Positions 37,025-45,587 of a stretch of 64,000 bases of DNA are shown piece by piece. Origin of the DNA: Nostoc sp. FACHB-892 (GTDB lineage Bacteria > Cyanobacteriota > Cyanobacteriia > Cyanobacteriales > Nostocaceae); assembly GCF_014698795.1 (NCBI RefSeq), contig NZ_JACJTR010000010.1:168246-232245 (forward strand), read 5' to 3'. The notes beneath the pieces were generated by a model. That model was not told the DNA's origin, did not search any database, and saw only the letters and a program-made list of their open reading frames with translations. Positions within the stretch are counted from its first letter, which is position 1. Each line of letters starts with the position of its first letter. Both the position numbers and the translations under genes were made by a program.

Positions 37025-37342
37025 TCAGCATAGGGCAGAAATACTCATTATTGACACTCTCAGGTCTAAATCTCTCAGTCTTCCGTATCCCATCCATGTA
37101 TTTCTAAGCTGTTATAGCGTTTCTCGTTTACGTGAGGTACACCCGTAGGGGCACGGCAGTGCCGTGCCTCGGAATTTATAGTATAATATTATACTACATA
37201 TGAATGGGAACTGCTATAAGCATTTAACTTGAACATTTACATGAAGGCTAATGACTGATAACCGTTAACCGTCAACAGTTAACAGTTAACGACCCTAAAG
37301 AGTGTTTATACTTTTTTAGCACGCATCAGCTTATGAGCGTAG
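37025..37342. other. Repeat-bearing spacer between convergent SDR and MFS genes
   Basis: About 320 bp with no gene. It holds GGCACGGCAGTGCCGTGCC (37150-37168), a frequent cyanobacterial hairpin, a perfect 18-bp palindrome TAGTATAATATTATACTA (37179-37196), and GTTAACAGTTAACGAC-type repeats (37251-37290). Confidence 0.6.
37251..37290. repeat. AACCGTTAACCGTCAACAGT-type repeat
   Basis: Imperfect GTTAAC/GTCAACA words repeat five times; similar words occur at 41047-41082. STRR-like. Confidence 0.65.
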
Positions 37343-38581
37343 TTAAGATGGGACTTCCCGCCAAAAGAGTGGAATTGCTATCAAACCAGAAATTAACTGA
37401 ATGCCAGCAAAAATAGCCAGAGTTATGCCAAACCCAAAGTGTAGTAACTCTCCAAAAATAAGGCTACCAACACCAAATCCAGTAAATAGGGTAAACACTT
37501 TGAGTCCCATCGTTTGACCTAAATTATTGCCATCCCCCAAGTCAGTCACAATACCCACAAACAAAGGTTGCGTCAGGTCGTATCCCAAAGATAAGAACAG
37601 AACCGCTATCGTCGTGACATACGCGGGAATATCGAAAATCATCACAAGACCAGCTAAGGCCGCCATCACTAGTCCTAACGGAACTAGCCAACGTCTTCCC
37701 CAACGATCAACAGATCGACCAATTAGGGAACTCAACAGTAATCCAGGTATGCCGTAGCCGAGAATAGTCAAACCAATGCTCAAGGCATCCATGTTGTAAC
37801 GTTGTGACAAATACAACCCTAACCAAGTATATACACCAGAGTGGTAAATCCCGTTCCACAAAACATAAGCATAGGTTCGTTGTCCGCGAAAAGTAATTAA
37901 TATCTGGCTGTATCCTCTAAATATCTCGCGAATGCTAGGTAATTTTTTAATGCTGGGTGTATCGAATAGAGCGCCGTAAAGATGAAGCCGCCAAAGTACA
38001 AAAGCAGCAAGAACAGCCGTACCGATAAATAGCCATCTCCAACCCAAAAACGGTTCAAGAATTGCGCCACCTGCAGAACCTGCCGCCATTCCTCCTTCCA
38101 TCGCTGCAAACACCAGCCCTAGCTTGCTACCTCGTTGCTCAAAAGGAAATAAATCACCAATCAATGCAAATGTGAGTGGAATAACGCCACTAGCTCCAAG
38201 TCCAGTCAGCAGTCGCCAAGCTGCCATTTGCGAAGCTGTCTGAGCCGTTGCGGTCAAAATTGTACAAATTACAAAAATTGCCAGCGAGATGCGAATTACA
38301 GGCCATCGTCCAAATCGATCTGATAGCACACCGTAGAACAATGCCATCAGTGCGTAAGATAACATATAGGCTGGAACGATAAATCCAATTTCCTGAACTG
38401 GAACGTTAAACACTTCAGCCAAACGTGGAATCAGGGGAGCAATCATATATCCCTGAAGAAAAATTAAACCAGCTGCGATCGCAAGTAAGGCAAACAGGCG
38501 TTGATGTTGCTTGAAACGAATTGCGCGATCAGCTGCTTCAGCATGAGGTAGATGCTCAATATGCTTTTTGCGGTTAGGCAT
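37343..38581 (-). CDS. Major facilitator superfamily transporter
   Basis: A 412-residue, 12-helix MFS protein. The loop 2-3 motif GVLSDRFGRWPVIR (about residues 83-96) is the MFS A-motif, and a second copy GRSVDRWGRRWLVPLG sits in the C-terminal half. The cytoplasmic N-terminus is about 30 residues and His-rich (KKHIEHLPHAEAADR). AMEGGMAAGSAGGAILEPFL is like helix 5 motif C of proton-coupled exporters, so drug or metabolite efflux is a reasonable guess; substrate is not determinable. It stands alone, converging with the SDR gene, and its upstream spacer leads to remnant DNA. Confidence 0.83.
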   Translation of the reverse strand: MPNRKKHIEHLPHAEAADRAIRFKQHQRLFALLAIAAGLIFLQGYMIAPLIPRLAEVFNVPVQEIGFIVPAYMLSYALMALFYGVLSDRFGRWPVIRISLAIFVICTILTATAQTASQMAAWRLLTGLGASGVIPLTFALIGDLFPFEQRGSKLGLVFAAMEGGMAAGSAGGAILEPFLGWRWLFIGTAVLAAFVLWRLHLYGALFDTPSIKKLPSIREIFRGYSQILITFRGQRTYAYVLWNGIYHSGVYTWLGLYLSQRYNMDALSIGLTILGYGIPGLLLSSLIGRSVDRWGRRWLVPLGLVMAALAGLVMIFDIPAYVTTIAVLFLSLGYDLTQPLFVGIVTDLGDGNNLGQTMGLKVFTLFTGFGVGSLIFGELLHFGFGITLAIFAGIQLISGLIAIPLFWREVPS

Positions 38582-38915
38582 GGATATCTAAATCTCCTAA
38601 TTCACTTTCCGCCCTAAAGGTCTGGACACTAAAAATTTAGAAAAGTCAAAGTTTCGTGACAATTATGTTAACATTAATTACTTTCGCCTCAAAATTGTTT
38701 TGACTCAGGACTAGCCCTTTGAAGGTGGGTAAAAATTTTGGTCAATAAATTCCTCTTTGAGCTATTTACTCTGTGTTCTCTGTGGCTCTTCGGTTAAATA
38801 AATTACTTTTAAACCTTACTAGGCGCAGAGAGCGCTGAGAAAAAACAATCTTATTTTATGAGTCACCTTGAAAGGGGTAGACTCAGAACTTACGCACTGT
38901 ACAAATGCATCGTGA
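38582..38915. other. Spacer with imperfect long inverted repeat
   Basis: About 330 bp with no gene. CTAGCCCTTTGAAGGTG near 38710-38726 is approximately inverted as CACCTTGAAAGGGGTAG at 38864-38880. Between them are CGCAGAGAGCGC words. It may be an old mobile-element remnant; evidence is weak. Confidence 0.35.
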
Positions 38916-39128
38916 TATATATTACCTAAAATAGGAAGTTTTCAGGATTTTCGTGAATTTGTATTAGGTGTTGGGCTTGTAGATGTAGGTGAACCAACAA
39001 TAATTTCAGGGCTGCTTGTTGATCAGGTGCAAGCTGTTCCCGAAACAATTTCAACAGTCAGTTTGTTAATTTTGGGAATTATAGGAGCATTTTCTGCCCT
39101 CCAACATAGCCAAAAATCGCGCTATTAA
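38916..39128 (+). pseudogene. C-terminal remnant of a PEP-CTERM-type exported protein
   Basis: A reading frame without a start codon, opened after a TGA at 38913-38915, encodes PKIGSFQDFREFVLGVGLVD, then VPETISTVSLLILGIIGAFS and a basic QKSRY end before TAA. VPE, a hydrophobic helix and a basic tail in that order are the PEP-CTERM sorting signal. The rest of the gene is absent upstream. Such proteins are exported and cleaved by exosortase. Remnant status is judged from the missing start and short length. Confidence 0.55.
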
Positions 39129-39167
39129 TTCAGATTAAATAACTAGGTTGTGTTGGAATAATCAATG

Positions 39168-39197
39168 CTTAACCTGATTGCAAAGAGGCATTAAAGT
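39168..39197 (+). promoter_or_regulatory. Partial Pho box upstream of phoD
   Basis: CTTAACCT at 39168 matches the cyanobacterial Pho-box unit exactly. In the 11-bp register the next positions read TGCAAAGA and ATTAAAGT; the third keeps the TTAA core, the second does not match. The site lies about 50-80 bp upstream of the phosphatase start. PhoB/SphR control is a reasonable inference. Confidence 0.45.
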
Positions 39198-39246
39198 TGC
39201 GCTGTTACACTTTGCTGTGATTTAAACGCGATAATCAGGGGAGTAT

Positions 39247-40842
39247 ATGCAAAACTTGAACTTTGAGCGCTTACTATCAAGTCGCCTGAGACGGCGACAA
39301 GTGTTGATTGGGACTGGAGCCTTAACTGGTTTTGCGATCGCCAATCAATGGTCTAACAAAGTTCTCGCCCAGCCCAAATTCTCTAATTATCCCTTTAGTT
39401 TGGGTGTCGCTTCCGGTGAACCACTCCCAGATAATGTAGTACTGTGGACGCGTTTAGCCCCCGATCCGCTCAATGGTGGTGGGATGCCACAATCTAATGT
39501 TCCAGTGCAGTGGCAGGTTGCTACCGACGAAAAGATGCGGCAAGTTGTCCGCAGTGGCACACAGATAGCTACTCCAGAATTTGGACACTCTGTTCATGTA
39601 GAAGTGCAAGGATTAAAACCTGCACGATGGTACTGGTATCAGTTTAGGGTGGGCAATGAAGTGAGTCCAATCGGACGGACTCGCACTGCTCCTAATCCGC
39701 GCGATCGCGTTGAGCGCTTCCGCTTTGCCTTCGCTTCCTGTCAAAACTGGGAGCAAGGATACTTCGCCGCCTACAAAAATATGGCTCAAGAAGATTTAGA
39801 TTTGGTGGTTCACCTCGGTGATTACATTTACGAGGGAGCGCCGAGAGCGAATGCACTGCGACCTCATGAAGGTAATGGAGAGCCAGTGACACTGGAGGAG
39901 TATCGCAATCGCCATGCTCAATATAAAAGTGACCCCAACCTGCAACAGACTCATGCTGCATTTCCTTGGCTAGTCACTTGGGATGACCACGAAGTTGACA
40001 ATAATTGGGCAGACGAAATCCCTCAAGATCCAGAAAAACAAACACGCCAAGCTTTTCTAGCTCGTCGTGCTGCTGCTTTCCAAGCATACTACGAACATAT
40101 GCCACTGCGGGATTTTTCAAAACCTAGAGGCATTGATATGCAGCTGTATCGACGCTTAAACTTCGGTAACTTGGTTGAATTTAATGTTCTCGATACTCGC
40201 CAATATCGTAGCGACCAACCTTGTAATGACACTATTGAACCACGCTGTCCAGAAGCTTTTGATCCAAATGCCACTATGACTGGTACTGAACAAGAGCAGT
40301 GGTTGTTCCGCAATCTAGAGCGCTCTGGGGCACGCTGGAATGTTCTTGCTCAACAGGTTGTCTTTACCCAGCACGACTGGACAGCAGGCCCTGAGACTGC
40401 CTTTAATATTGATGCTTGGGATGGCTATGTAGCTGCCCGCAGCCGTATTCTCAACTTCCTTGCTCAACGTCAGCCAGCCAACCCAGTTGTCATTACTGGT
40501 GACACACACTCCAGTTGGGTAAGCGACCTGAAAGCTGATTACAATAACCCTAACTCTGCTACAGTCGGTACTGAGTTTGTTGGCACATCGATTACCTCAG
40601 GCTTTGGCGCTAGTGACCGAATTGAGAAGGCTTTACCAGAAAGTCCGTGGATAAAGTATTTTAATGGTAGACAACGCGGTTATGTTGTTTGTGACCTCAA
40701 CCATCAACGTTGGCGTAGTGACTATCGACTACTGGCTCCATCTCCAGAGACTGGACCTACTGTGCCTAACCCAAATGCCCCAATCATATCAACAGTCTCG
40801 TTTGAGTTGCCGAATCAAGGTAGAGTGAAGCGGGTTCAATAA
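39247..40842 (+). CDS. phoD: PhoD-type alkaline phosphatase with Tat signal
   Basis: A 531-residue PhoD family phosphatase. A twin-arginine signal SRLRRRQVLIGTGALTG leads to a cut near VLAQ (about residue 42), so it folds in the cytoplasm with its metal cofactors and is exported. The N-terminal Fn3-like domain (FSLGVASGEPLPDNVVLWTR) is followed by the metallophosphatase domain with FASCQNWEQGY, HLGDYIYEGA, TWDDHEVDNNW and TGDTHSSWV as metal ligands. PhoD releases phosphate from phosphoesters, typically with Ca and Fe. A CTTAACCT word upstream suggests phosphate-starvation control. It starts just after a PEP-CTERM remnant. Confidence 0.92.
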   Translation: MQNLNFERLLSSRLRRRQVLIGTGALTGFAIANQWSNKVLAQPKFSNYPFSLGVASGEPLPDNVVLWTRLAPDPLNGGGMPQSNVPVQWQVATDEKMRQVVRSGTQIATPEFGHSVHVEVQGLKPARWYWYQFRVGNEVSPIGRTRTAPNPRDRVERFRFAFASCQNWEQGYFAAYKNMAQEDLDLVVHLGDYIYEGAPRANALRPHEGNGEPVTLEEYRNRHAQYKSDPNLQQTHAAFPWLVTWDDHEVDNNWADEIPQDPEKQTRQAFLARRAAAFQAYYEHMPLRDFSKPRGIDMQLYRRLNFGNLVEFNVLDTRQYRSDQPCNDTIEPRCPEAFDPNATMTGTEQEQWLFRNLERSGARWNVLAQQVVFTQHDWTAGPETAFNIDAWDGYVAARSRILNFLAQRQPANPVVITGDTHSSWVSDLKADYNNPNSATVGTEFVGTSITSGFGASDRIEKALPESPWIKYFNGRQRGYVVCDLNHQRWRSDYRLLAPSPETGPTVPNPNAPIISTVSFELPNQGRVKRVQ

Positions 40843-40945
40843 ACTCTTGTAAAAGTCAAAAAATTAGGATTGTCATTCTGAGCGGAACCCAGTGGATAGA
40901 ACGATCTCACTCCATGTTTCGCTCCCCTCAACACTTTGTCAGCGA

Positions 40946-41041
40946 TCGCTACGTTTTCTGCGTTTTGTGCCGCCAGCTGCGTTACCTGTACTGAGAAAGA
41001 AAGTAAACTATTACGCCTTTAAATTACATAATAACTCATGA
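40946..41041 (+). pseudogene. Duplicated C-terminal fragment of the SDR gene
   Basis: TCGCTACGTTTTCTGCGTTT at 40946 and the next 33 bases match 36895-36947 in the SDR gene at about 48 of 53 bases, and translate as SLRFLRFVPPAALPVLRK against SLRSLRFVLPAALPVLRN. It then diverges and runs to TGA at 41039. No start or SDR core is present. It is a piece of a second, lost SDR copy or a partial duplication. Confidence 0.65.
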
Positions 41042-41046
41042 GATTT

Positions 41047-41082
41047 GTTGACTGTTGACTGTTAACTGTCAGCAGTCAACAG
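41047..41082. repeat. GTTGACT heptamer-like repeat
   Basis: GTTGACTGTTGACTGTTAAC is followed by CTGTCAGCAGTCAACAG; the second part is the inverse of the first, so it can form a hairpin. STRR-like. Confidence 0.7.
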
Positions 41083-41127
41083 AAAAAAATGTGCAAGTTA
41101 GATGAGCAAGAGCTGATAGCGGTTCCA

Positions 41128-41257
41128 ATACAGTTCGGTTAAGATCCCCCCGCCTGCAACGACCCCTTAAAAAGGGTGTAAAAGAGGGTTAAGAGCAAGC
41201 CTTTTTAAAGGGGGTTTGGGGGATCTTTAAGATATTAAAATGTTAACCGAACCGTGT
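41128..41257. repeat. MITE-like element with nested inverted repeats
   Basis: GTTCGGTTAA at 41133-41142 is matched exactly by TTAACCGAAC at 41243-41252, with partial extension outward. Inside, AAGATCCCCC (41141-41150) pairs with GGGGGATCTT (41218-41227) and ACCCCTTAAAAAGGGT forms a third stem. The whole is about 125-130 bp, palindromic, and has no gene. Confidence 0.6.
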
Positions 41258-41374
41258 TGCCATAAACCCAATGTCCAATATAAAAATTTTGTCGCACCTT
41301 CATTAAACAAGCTGTTTGAGATCATAAAACTTTGTATCCTAAATTAATAGGTCTTAATAGTTCTTTTAAAACTG

Positions 41375-43714
41375 GTGCAAGAAGATTTTAGGCTAATTGT
41401 TGATTTAGTTTTAGTTCTAGGTGTTGCAGCCTGCGGTGGGCTGTTGGCGGCACTTTTACGACAACCCGTGCTGCTAGGCTATCTGATTGGCGGGATGATC
41501 ATAGGGCCAACCGGACTGGGGCTGATTAAAGAACTTATTCAAGTAGAGACTCTGGCACAGTTCGGGGTTGCCTTTTTATTATTCGCCTTGGGTGTGGAAT
41601 TTTCCTTTGCGGAACTCAAGAAAGTAAAAGCGATCGCTCTTGGCGGGGGTGGACTTCAGATTGCTCTGACAATTTTGGTCACAGTCGTGGTATGTGGGTT
41701 AACTGGAGCTTGGGGAGCTTTACCTGCTAAGGGGATGTTTTTGGGGTGTATTCTGTCCCTGTCTTCCACAGCAGTTGTCCTCAAATGTTTGATGGAGCGT
41801 AACGAAACAGAAACGCCTCACGGGCAAGTGATGCTAGGGATCTTGGTAGTACAGGATTTAGCGCTGGGACTCATGTTAGCAGTCTTACCAGCCCTCAACC
41901 AACCAGCAGAAACCATTGGTATCGCCGTGCTGACAGCGCTGCTGTGGATTGGTTTATTTGCTGCTGGTGCAATAGCTGCGGGAATTTGGCTGATACCGCC
42001 TTTGTTGCGACTGTTAGCCCGTACCGAAAGCCGAGAACTATTTTTATTAGGGGTTGTAGCTCTATGCTTGGGCATTGCCCTGTTAACAGAGCATTTGGGA
42101 CTGTCGATTGAGATGGGGGCATTTGTCGCCGGTTTGATGATTTCTGAGGTGGAATATGCCGATCAAACTCTGACTTATGTCGAACCACTGCGAGATATCT
42201 TTGCCAGTTTATTTTTTGCTGCTATTGGGATGTTAATCGATCCAGTGTTTTTGTGGAACAACCTGGAATTGATTTTAGGACTGGTGGCACTAGTTTTCGT
42301 AGGTAAATTTTTAATTATCACGCCCTTAGTAAAGCTGTTTGGCTACCCTTTGAAAACAGCCATAATCGCCGGTTTGGGACTGGCGCAAATTGGGGAATTT
42401 TCCTTTGTTCTGGCTAGTGAAGGGCAGACTTTGGGGCTGGTGTCTCGACAGATATACTTATTAATTTTGGGAACCACCGCAGTCACTCTCATACTTACTC
42501 CTTTTGTCTTGCGGTTAGTGCCATTTTTATTTAACTTTGCCGAATCAATGCCTTGGTTGAAACCGTACCTAGAAGAACAAGAGGCGCGGGATGTGTCGGA
42601 AGATTTGCCCTTTAAAGACCATCTGGTAGTCTGCGGCTATGGGCGAGTTGGCAAAAATTTAGTGAAGTTGTTGCTGCAACACGACATACCTGTGGTGGTA
42701 ATCGATCAATCAGAGAGGAGAATTCAGCAATTGCGTGAGGCTGGGGTATCTTATGTTTATGGCAATTGCGTGAGTTTACATGTTCTGGAAACCGCCGGAG
42801 TGAGTCATGCTAAAGGAATGGCGATCGCACTTCCAGACCCCATGAGTACCCGTCTTTGCTTGAAACGCGCTCTGGAATTGTGCCCAGAATTAGATTTAGT
42901 TGTCCGTGCTACCCAGGATAAAAATATTGAGGTGCTGTATCAATTGGGAGCGAAAGAAGTTGTGCAACCAGAGTTTGAAGCCAGCTTAGAAATGGCAACT
43001 CATTTGTTAACTAGCTTAGGCTTGTTGTCGCCAACTGTCGTTCAGCGAGAAATGCAGCAAATCCGTAACGATCATTATTTGGATTTTCGTCCAGAGCGTT
43101 CTGCTAGTGAAGTTGCTCGTGATTTGCGCCAAGCAACTCGCGATCTAAATCAGCGCTGGTATCCTCTACCATCTAATTCGCCCTTAATTGGCATGAGCAT
43201 AGAAGAAGCCGATATGCGCTACTTAACAGGAACGAGTTTGATGGCAATTCGCCGAGCTAACGGCGATGAGATCGATTATCCCAACAATCAAACCAAATTA
43301 GAAGAAGGCGATCGCCTGCTAGTAGTGGGAGCAGATGAAGAACTGGCGGCTTTAGCAGAATTCGCTAAGGGACAAGCTGCTGTTCCCGGAGAAAATAGTG
43401 CTTGCCAGTGGGTTACAGTGAATGCAGATACACCAACACTAGGCAAAACCCTTGCAGATTTAGATATTGGTAAGCAATTTGGAGTACAGGTACAGGCGAT
43501 CCGGCGCGATGGTAAGTTTATTCGTTATCCTGATGGCAGCATGGACTTGCGAATTGGCGACCAAGTATTATTATGTGGTGGCTTGACAGGTCTGAGTCAA
43601 CTACAACAGTTATTTGCGATCGCAACTTCAGTACCCGTTTCTATTCCAGTAGTGAAAGCTGCTGAGGCAGAAGCGCTCAATGAGTTTCTGCCTATGGATA
43701 ATTGGCGAGAATAG
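41375..43714 (+). CDS. CPA2-family cation:proton antiporter with TrkA-N and TrkA-C domains
   Basis: A 779-residue KefB/Ybal-like antiporter, starting at a GTG. The first 390 residues are a 12-13 helix Na/H exchanger domain, including LIGGMIIGPTGLGL and LSSTAVVLKCLMER. A TrkA-N domain follows with the NAD-binding motif VVCGYGRVGKNLVKLLLQHD and its acidic partner VVIDQSERRI. Then come two TrkA-C-type regions, LIGMSIEEADMRYLTGTSLM (about 600-670) and the stretch around LGKTLADLDIGKQFGVQVQA, so regulation by nucleotides is likely. It exchanges K or Na for protons at plasma or thylakoid membrane. Single gene after a repeat-rich spacer. Confidence 0.88.
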   Translation: MQEDFRLIVDLVLVLGVAACGGLLAALLRQPVLLGYLIGGMIIGPTGLGLIKELIQVETLAQFGVAFLLFALGVEFSFAELKKVKAIALGGGGLQIALTILVTVVVCGLTGAWGALPAKGMFLGCILSLSSTAVVLKCLMERNETETPHGQVMLGILVVQDLALGLMLAVLPALNQPAETIGIAVLTALLWIGLFAAGAIAAGIWLIPPLLRLLARTESRELFLLGVVALCLGIALLTEHLGLSIEMGAFVAGLMISEVEYADQTLTYVEPLRDIFASLFFAAIGMLIDPVFLWNNLELILGLVALVFVGKFLIITPLVKLFGYPLKTAIIAGLGLAQIGEFSFVLASEGQTLGLVSRQIYLLILGTTAVTLILTPFVLRLVPFLFNFAESMPWLKPYLEEQEARDVSEDLPFKDHLVVCGYGRVGKNLVKLLLQHDIPVVVIDQSERRIQQLREAGVSYVYGNCVSLHVLETAGVSHAKGMAIALPDPMSTRLCLKRALELCPELDLVVRATQDKNIEVLYQLGAKEVVQPEFEASLEMATHLLTSLGLLSPTVVQREMQQIRNDHYLDFRPERSASEVARDLRQATRDLNQRWYPLPSNSPLIGMSIEEADMRYLTGTSLMAIRRANGDEIDYPNNQTKLEEGDRLLVVGADEELAALAEFAKGQAAVPGENSACQWVTVNADTPTLGKTLADLDIGKQFGVQVQAIRRDGKFIRYPDGSMDLRIGDQVLLCGGLTGLSQLQQLFAIATSVPVSIPVVKAAEAEALNEFLPMDNWRE

Positions 43715-43730
43715 TCAGCCCCTTTGGGGA

Positions 43731-43753
43731 AGTCAAAAGTCAAAAGTCAAAAA
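43731..43753. repeat. AGTCAAA heptamer repeat, three copies
   Basis: AGTCAAAAGTCAAAAGTCAA lies about 20 bp after the antiporter gene. STRR-type. Confidence 0.75.
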
Positions 43754-43816
43754 TTTTGAACTCCATACTTCTCTAAGAGAGGCATTGGTCATTGGTCATT
43801 CACAAAGGACAAATGA

Positions 43817-44032
43817 CTAACTCTTTGGCTTAATATAAGCGATCGCTTGTTTCCAAACAGTGGTTTGCTGGCTGTTTTCATCCGCAATAGAGATACACTG
43901 TGGGTCTTGCCATAAAACCTTTCCTGTTAGCACATCACCAGTCAGCAGCTTTAACTCTACTGGCGTTGTTTGTTTAATCAGGTTTTGGACTTGGATAATA
44001 CTAGGCAAAGTGGTGTCAAAATCAGTAAGCAT
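43817..44032 (-). CDS. hfq: Cyanobacterial Hfq
   Basis: A 71-residue Sm-like protein. MLTDFDTTLPSIIQVQNLIK opens it, then TTPVELKLLTGDVLTGKVLW (Sm1-type strands) and QDPQCISIADENSQQTTVWK (Sm2-type), ending IAYIKPKS. Cyanobacterial Hfq lacks the classic RNA-binding residues and in Synechocystis acts on motility by binding PilB rather than as an sRNA chaperone. The start at 44032 is chosen by family length; a longer frame would add 32 odd residues. It is divergent from dapF with about 70 bp between, a neighbourhood I recall as conserved in cyanobacteria. Confidence 0.88.
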   Translation of the reverse strand: MLTDFDTTLPSIIQVQNLIKQTTPVELKLLTGDVLTGKVLWQDPQCISIADENSQQTTVWKQAIAYIKPKS

Positions 44033-44101
44033 TTTTAGTAAAGATGAACCTACAAGGCAAAATAAAGAGTAACTAATCCTTGATAATTCATCCTTGAGGA
44101 A

Positions 44102-44941
44102 ATGGCAATCGAATTTACTAAGTATCATGGTCTAGGCAACGACTTTATTCTGATTGACAATCGCTCGTCATCTGAGCCTGTAGTGACTCCAGAGCAAGCC
44201 ATCAAGTTGTGCGAGCGCCATTTTGGTATCGGTGCTGATGGTGTAATTTTTGCCCTACCCGGAGAAAACGGCACTGACTACACCATGCGGATTTTTAATT
44301 CCGATGGTTCAGAACCGGAAATGTGTGGCAACGGCATTCGCTGTTTAGCTGGCTTTTTAGCAGACTTAGAAGGTGAATCCCGAAATAAAGACTCATATCG
44401 CATTCATACTTTGGGTGGTGTAATGACTCCCCAACTCTTATCTAATGGTCAAGTTAAAGTAGACATGGGTTTACCCAGGTTACTCGCTGGCGAAATTCCC
44501 ACTACTCTTACACCCAATGAAGAAAAAGTCATTTCTCAGCCGTTAGAGGTGGCGGGGCAAACTTGGGAAGTTACTTGTGTAAATATGGGAAATCCCCACT
44601 GCATTACCTTTGTGGAAGATGTAGCAGCAATTGAGCTAGAAACTATCGGCCCTAAATTTGAGCATCACCCAGTTTTTCCCCAACGCATAAATAGCGAATT
44701 TATTCAAGTGGTACGCCGTGACTATTTGAAAATGCGGGTATGGGAACGGGGTGCTGGGATTACATTAGCTTGTGGGACTGGTGCTTGTGCTTCTTTGGTA
44801 GCAGGAGTGTTAACAGGGAAATGCGATCGCACCGCAACTGTAGAATTACCTGGTGGTCCCTTGCAAATTGAATGGTCAGAAATCGACCAACGAGTTTACA
44901 TGACAGGCCCAGCTGAAAGGGTCTTTACGGGTAAACTGTAA
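44102..44941 (+). CDS. dapF: Diaminopimelate epimerase
   Basis: A 279-residue DapF. The N-terminal [15 protein letters not shown] is diagnostic, the first catalytic Cys is in [10 protein letters not shown] (about residue 80) and the second in [13 protein letters not shown] (about residue 222). It interconverts LL- and meso-diaminopimelate for lysine and peptidoglycan, in the cytoplasm. It is divergent from hfq; its 3' end overlaps by 17 bp the convergent end of the alkA-like gene. Confidence 0.95.
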   Translation: MAIEFTKYHGLGNDFILIDNRSSSEPVVTPEQAIKLCERHFGIGADGVIFALPGENGTDYTMRIFNSDGSEPEMCGNGIRCLAGFLADLEGESRNKDSYRIHTLGGVMTPQLLSNGQVKVDMGLPRLLAGEIPTTLTPNEEKVISQPLEVAGQTWEVTCVNMGNPHCITFVEDVAAIELETIGPKFEHHPVFPQRINSEFIQVVRRDYLKMRVWERGAGITLACGTGACASLVAGVLTGKCDRTATVELPGGPLQIEWSEIDQRVYMTGPAERVFTGKL

Positions 44942-45587
44942 CCGACTTACTATTGGCATTACTCAAGTAGTAGTGCCATAGAAGTCTTGCACCAACTGCA
45001 CGCCACGGTCGCCAGTGCTGCGTCATTGCTTCTAGTTGAACTGGTGTTGGACGCGTCGCTAATCCTTTGAGTTTTTGTAAAGCGATCGCGATCGCTAAAT
45101 CGCCTTTAGGAAAGACATCAGGACGTTGCAGCGCCATTAGTAAGTAAATATCAACTGTCCAGTCTCCTATACCTTTAAGACGCTTTAGCTCAGTTCTGAT
45201 AGTAGTTTCGTCCATTGTTTCCAGCTTGCTGAGGTCAAGCTGATCAGTTGCGATCGCATTCGCCAACCCACGGCAGTATATAATCTTTTGCCGACTGAAT
45301 CCAATTCCTCTCAATTGAACATCATCCAATATCAGAAAATTTTCTGGCGTTAGAGTTACAACAACCCCACATAGACGTTTAAATATAGCCCTTGCAGCCG
45401 TTACGGAAACTTGCTGTTCTAGAATTATACACAACAGCGTTGCAAAACCCGGTTCTCTTTTCCATATAGGTGGAGGCCCCAGTGTATTTAAAATCCGAGC
45501 CAAATCGCTATCAAGATTGGCCAGCACCATTAAACCACGGGTAAGACTTTCTTCAGTCAGCGCTTCTAGTTCAGGTGTTTGAGTCAT
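44925..45587 (-). CDS. AlkA-type DNA-3-methyladenine glycosylase
   Basis: About 220 residues from the ATG at 45587. It is a helix-hairpin-helix GPD glycosylase: the hairpin motif is [20 protein letters not shown] (about residues 125-144) and the catalytic Asp sits in [30 protein letters not shown] is the helix with the conserved Gln. It excises alkylated bases. The start overlaps the 3' end of ada by 17 bp on the same strand, so the two form an adaptive-response operon (direct methyl transfer plus base excision). It lacks the N-terminal domain of E. coli AlkA, as in short bacterial members. Confidence 0.88.
   Translation of the reverse strand: MTQTPELEALTEESLTRGLMVLANLDSDLARILNTLGPPPIWKREPGFATLLCIILEQQVSVTAARAIFKRLCGVVVTLTPENFLILDDVQLRGIGFSRQKIIYCRGLANAIATDQLDLSKLETMDETTIRTELKRLKGIGDWTVDIYLLMALQRPDVFPKGDLAIAIALQKLKGLATRPTPVQLEAMTQHWRPWRAVGARLLWHYYLSNANSKSVTVYP

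Larger units (their letters stand above)
40843..41374. other. Spacer with SDR-tail fragment, repeats and a MITE-like element
   Basis: About 530 bp with no intact gene. It contains an SDR C-terminal fragment (40946-41041), a GTTGACT-type repeat (41047-41082) and the inverted-repeat element at 41128-41257. The last 100 bp presumably carries the promoter of the cation antiporter gene. Confidence 0.6.

Noticed and set aside
38702..38887. Long inverted repeat as a further MITE
   Set aside because: Arms match at only about 13 of 18 positions and no defined ends were seen; kept only as a spacer remark.
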